Below are positions 5,630 through 7,632 of a stretch of DNA of 7,632 bases, in pieces. The DNA is from Firmicutes bacterium UBA4882 (GTDB taxonomy: Bacteria > Bacillota > UBA4882). Made by a program: the position numbers and the translations under genes. Below the pieces are notes generated by a model. It was not told where the DNA came from and did no database searches. It saw only the letters and a list, made by a program, of their open reading frames with translations. The stretch is taken from positions 32,995 to 40,626 of the forward strand of contig DHDG01000043.1 of the NCBI GenBank assembly GCA_002399265.1. Reading direction: 5' to 3'. How positions within the stretch are numbered: position 1 is the stretch's first letter; every line of letters begins with the position of its first letter.

Positions 5630-6928
5630 TTAAGGCTTTACGCAGAACATGGCGTAGAGCGGTACGCTTTTTATGCCGTTTTCAAAACCGAAGTTTCGCG
5701 CCGATACCCGGAAGACATATTCCGGATGGTAGATCTCCCGAAAGGTGCGCAGACTTTTGGAACGGACATTTTCAGCCGATTTTGCTTCCAGCGGGATCAC
5801 GTTACCTTGCTTGTCTTGAAAAACAAAGTCCACCTCCGCTTTACCCGGCGAACTCCAGTAGTATGAAGTTACGCCGTTGGACGCCAGGGCCTGCATAATG
5901 TAGTTTTCCGTAAGTGCACCTTTGAAGCCTTCGAAGCTGAATGGCGTATTCATCACCACGTGGACGCCGATTTCTAACTTGGAGCAAAGCAAGCCTGTAT
6001 CGACCATGTATACCTTGAACGATTCATTTTCAGCATAGGCAGCAAGCGGATATTTCCCTTCTGTCACACGCACGCACTTATAGATCATGCCAGCTGCACT
6101 TAGCCAATCGAGAGCAACTTGGTATTCACCAGACCGCGCGCCGGATCTTATCACGCGGTATTGGAATTTGCGGTTCTCTTTGGCGAGCTGCGCCGGTACG
6201 GAACCCCAGGCTGCCATAATACGCGCTGTTTCCTGCGGCATAGCATACTTCGCCATATCTGCGACATAAGAATCATTCAGTGTCCGCTGGGCAGCTGCGA
6301 TAAAATCGAAATCCCGTTTATCGATGTATTCCTGTACCACACGAGGCATCCCACCGACAACAAGATAGGTTTTATACAAGTCCAGCGCTGTTTCATGAAG
6401 CGAAAAAGGCGTAAAACAATCGTAGGATTCGCGGATCATGACACTAAGATCTTTCTTGTCAACTGCCCAGAGGAATTCCTCGAAATCCATCGGATAAAGA
6501 TGGAGCAGATCTACTTTGCCTACGGGGAAAGAGAACTGCTCGCGTTTCAGCGCTATGCCAAACAAGCTTCCGGCCGCAGCGACATGATACTGCGGAGCGC
6601 GTTCGGAGAAGTATTTGAGTGAAGTCAGCGCTTTTTCACTCGCTTGGATCTCGTCGAAGATCAACAGCGTGTCATGAGGCAGAATACTCACGCCTGACAA
6701 TGCAGATAGCTCGCGGATGATGCGCTCAGGATTCAAATCACGTTCGAAAACGGCGGGAATGTCCCCGGATTCTTCCATGCTGAAGTAGGCAACATTCTTA
6801 TAGTATTTTTTGCCAAACGTCAGCAAAGTGTAAGTCTTTCCCACCTGCCGTGCACCCTGCAGCAACAGAGGCATGCGTCTGGCATTATCTTTCCAAGCCA
6901 GCAGCTTGTTTACAATTTTACGTTCCAT
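5630..6928 (-). CDS. AAA_14/DUF4143-type P-loop ATPase
   Basis: This 432-residue protein has the architecture of a widespread family of uncharacterised ATPases. The N-terminal AAA_14 domain has Walker A GARQVGKT (25-32), Walker B TLLIFDE (87-93) followed by IQ, and AAGSLFGIAL (about 117-126) in the sensor region. The C-terminal DUF4143 domain carries a nuclease-fold-like signature, E365-V-D367 ... P379-L-E381-A-K383, that resembles the PD-(D/E)xK core. Whether it cuts DNA is not known. No membrane segments or signal peptide are visible. Function is unknown: members are scattered, variable in presence, and often lie in accessory regions. Start: ATG at 6928 with GAGGTGA about ten bases upstream, inside a perfect inverted repeat. 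It is a single-gene unit with its own promoter and shows no obvious functional link to the hyd genes. Confidence 0.9.
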   Translation of the reverse strand: MERKIVNKLLAWKDNARRMPLLLQGARQVGKTYTLLTFGKKYYKNVAYFSMEESGDIPAVFERDLNPERIIRELSALSGVSILPHDTLLIFDEIQASEKALTSLKYFSERAPQYHVAAAGSLFGIALKREQFSFPVGKVDLLHLYPMDFEEFLWAVDKKDLSVMIRESYDCFTPFSLHETALDLYKTYLVVGGMPRVVQEYIDKRDFDFIAAAQRTLNDSYVADMAKYAMPQETARIMAAWGSVPAQLAKENRKFQYRVIRSGARSGEYQVALDWLSAAGMIYKCVRVTEGKYPLAAYAENESFKVYMVDTGLLCSKLEIGVHVVMNTPFSFEGFKGALTENYIMQALASNGVTSYYWSSPGKAEVDFVFQDKQGNVIPLEAKSAENVRSKSLRTFREIYHPEYVFRVSARNFGFENGIKSVPLYAMFCVKP

Positions 6929-6929
6929 A

Positions 6930-6950
6930 AAATGCGATCACCTCGCATTT
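6930..6950 (-). promoter_or_regulatory. Perfect inverted repeat over the ATPase ribosome site
   Basis: An 8-bp arm AAATGCGA and its exact complement TCGCATTT (6930-6937 and 6943-6950) flank five bases. On the minus strand the ribosome site GAGGTGA is split between arm and loop, and the repeat ends one base before the ATG. It also covers the predicted transcription start. It could be a repressor operator or an RNA hairpin that hides the ribosome site. Confidence 0.6.
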
Positions 6951-6979
6951 ATTATACCCAATAATTGCTGGAATAGCAA
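6951..6979 (-). promoter_or_regulatory. Sigma-A-type promoter of the ATPase gene
   Basis: On the minus strand TTGCTA (6979-6974, four of six matches to the -35 consensus) is followed after exactly 17 bases by a perfect TATAAT (6956-6951). The transcript would start near 6944, giving a very short leader of about 16 bases in which the ribosome site lies at the extreme 5' end. Confidence 0.6.
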
Positions 6980-7002
6980 TGCGGCTTAGGCCGATAGGTG
7001 GA

Positions 7003-7300
7003 TTAAGGTTTAGCTCTGCGTTTGCGTTTCTTCCCTTTGCCGCTGCGCAGTATGGTGATGACTGCGGGTTTGGTACCCTCTTCTCCGGCGACAAAGATTG
7101 CCCGAAACTGCCAGTCACCATTGACGCGAATGTAGTAAGCCTTGCCATTTTCGGTCGGGCGTTGTTCCTGAACCTCCAAGGCTGCGTTTTATTCAGTGAT
7201 AACAATATGCAACGCCTGCTCCATAGGTCAGCCAGGGCGCAATGCGGTTCTGAAACTGACGCACAGCATGTGGTGTTATGAAGAAGTTACCGACAGACAT
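7003..7300 (-). pseudogene. Broken small protein, possibly DUF4258/RelE-like
   Basis: The gene starts at the ATG at 7300 with GAGGTGA six bases upstream. It opens MSVGNFFITPHAVRQFQNRI and stays in frame to APWLTY. An apparent extra G (TAT-GGAG for TAT-GAG) near 7220 then shifts the frame; the original frame ends at TGA 7195-7193 after 35 residues. In the shifted frame the natural continuation is EQALHIVITE, a TAA stop at 7191-7189 (probably a former CAA), then NAALEVQEQRPTENGKAYYI, RVNGDWQFRAIFV, KPAVITILRSGKGKKRKRRA and a TAA at 7005-7003. Repaired, it would encode about 98 residues. The HAxRxFxxRI opening and the VITIL strand near the end recall DUF4258/RelE-fold small proteins, but this family placement is tentative. 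Two independent lesions argue against a sequencing error. Confidence 0.75.
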
Positions 7301-7337
7301 AGTTGCTCACCTCAGATGGATGTGTTTGGCAATCACG

Positions 7338-7357
7338 AATTGACAAATTTGACAATT
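7338..7357. repeat. 20-bp near-perfect palindrome
   Basis: AATTG-A-CAAATTTG-A-CAATT is symmetrical except for the two A positions. It lies 38 bases upstream of the pseudogene start and may be an operator for it. On the plus strand it also contains two TTGACA hexamers, without a convincing -10. Confidence 0.5.
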
Positions 7358-7431
7358 AAAAAGTACATAGTTTGGCTGCCATCACATTTCAGTAAATTAA
7401 CTTTGCAAAATCTCGCGTTCGTTCTGGCCCT

Positions 7432-7458
7432 GTGTCAGCCCAGACAACAGGCTGACAC
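7432..7458. repeat. 9-bp perfect inverted repeat next to the CRISPR array
   Basis: GTGTCAGCC (7432-7440) and GGCTGACAC (7450-7458) flank a nine-base loop, five bases before the first CRISPR repeat. There is no T-run on either side, so it is not a standard intrinsic terminator. Confidence 0.6.
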
Positions 7459-7462
7459 CATC

Positions 7463-7632
7463 GCTTCAAATGAGCTACAGCTTCTTAGCTATAGTAATAC
7501 GGGCAGTTTGAGGACGATATCCTGATAGCGCTTGTCCTTCAAATGAGCTACAGCTTCTCAGCTGTAGTAATGCTTCTTTTTGTTATCGAGGAATTTTACG
7601 CCTTCAGCAACCTTCAAATGAGCTACAGCTTC
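7463..7632. CRISPR. CRISPR array, left end (2 full repeats + partial third)
   Basis: A repeat of about 36 bases occurs at 7463-7498 and 7536-7571 and begins again at 7611, cut by the window end. The spacers are unique, 37 bases (7499-7535) and 39 bases (7572-7610). The left repeat differs from the second at its first base and two internal positions; the third matches the second as far as it is seen. The repeat carries a perfect 8-bp stem, CTACAGCT/AGCTGTAG. On the minus strand the loop is GAGA (GNRA type), the change in the left repeat becomes a G-U wobble rather than an A-C mismatch, and the repeat ends ATTTGAAG, similar to the common ATTGAAA(C/G) end. A degenerate left repeat plus these signs favour leftward transcription with the leader outside the window on the right (inference). 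No cas gene is in the window, so the type cannot be assigned. Confidence 0.88.

Larger units (their letters stand above)
7301..7462. other. AT-rich spacer between the pseudogene and the CRISPR array
   Basis: No gene is visible. It holds a 20-bp near-palindrome (7338-7357), a 9-bp perfect inverted repeat (7432-7440/7450-7458) and a loose direct repeat (GTTTGGC...ATCAC near 7324 and 7370). It may be the trailer of the array or, if the array runs rightward, its leader. Confidence 0.5.

Noticed and set aside
6918..7205. Minus-strand 95-codon open frame over the pseudogene
   Set aside because: It overlaps the ATPase start, has no family features, and lies in the wrong frame relative to the recognisable protein remnant.
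7341..7368. Plus-strand promoter TTGACA...TACATA driving the CRISPR array rightward
   Set aside because: The -10 candidate is poor, and the degenerate left repeat with GNRA loop and G-U wobble on the minus strand favours the opposite direction. It is not fully excluded.
7432..7458. Intrinsic terminator at the 9-bp inverted repeat
   Set aside because: No T-run follows on either strand.

Overview
This window looks like chromosome of an anaerobic, spore-forming Firmicute. A member of the Negativicutes (Sporomusa/Pelosinus-like) is my guess, not something I could prove. The reasons are a LysM + SleB-type cortex hydrolase, a complete [FeFe]-hydrogenase maturation set (HydE, HydF, HydG) with its TM1266-family companion, and strong AGGAGG-type ribosome sites. 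No hydrogenase structural gene (hydA) lies inside the window.

Layout. Positions 1-522 (+) hold the 3' end of the LysM/SleB gene. A strong, probably bidirectional terminator follows at 532-567. From there to the ATPase gene everything reads on the minus strand, right to left. The order of transcription is: a DUF4143-type ATPase (6928-5630); a promoter-like block near 5556-5592; a gene-free leader of about 240 nt with several helices, ending in a strong intrinsic terminator (5351-5308); the 84-aa TM1266-family protein (5263-5009); hydG (4938-3487); hydE (3391-2279); hydF (2273-993); a second copy of the same promoter-like block (929-891); and a small NifU-type scaffold (827-606). Right of the ATPase there is a broken small gene (7300-7003, minus), then an AT-rich stretch with two inverted repeats, then the left end of a CRISPR array that runs out of the window (from 7463).

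How the genes fit together. HydG makes the Fe(CO)2(CN) synthon from tyrosine. HydE processes it further. HydF is the GTPase scaffold that assembles and delivers the two-iron H-cluster precursor. The TM1266 protein is a putative small regulator or accessory protein of this system, and the NifU domain handles Fe-S cluster transfer. These genes form one iron-sulfur/hydrogenase maturation module.

The most interesting unexplained part is regulatory. The hyd operon is preceded by a structured, terminator-capped leader RNA that I cannot match to any riboswitch class I know. The promoter-like block in front of that leader is repeated almost exactly in front of nifU. The right-hand 2 kb (ATPase, pseudogene, CRISPR) is accessory in character.
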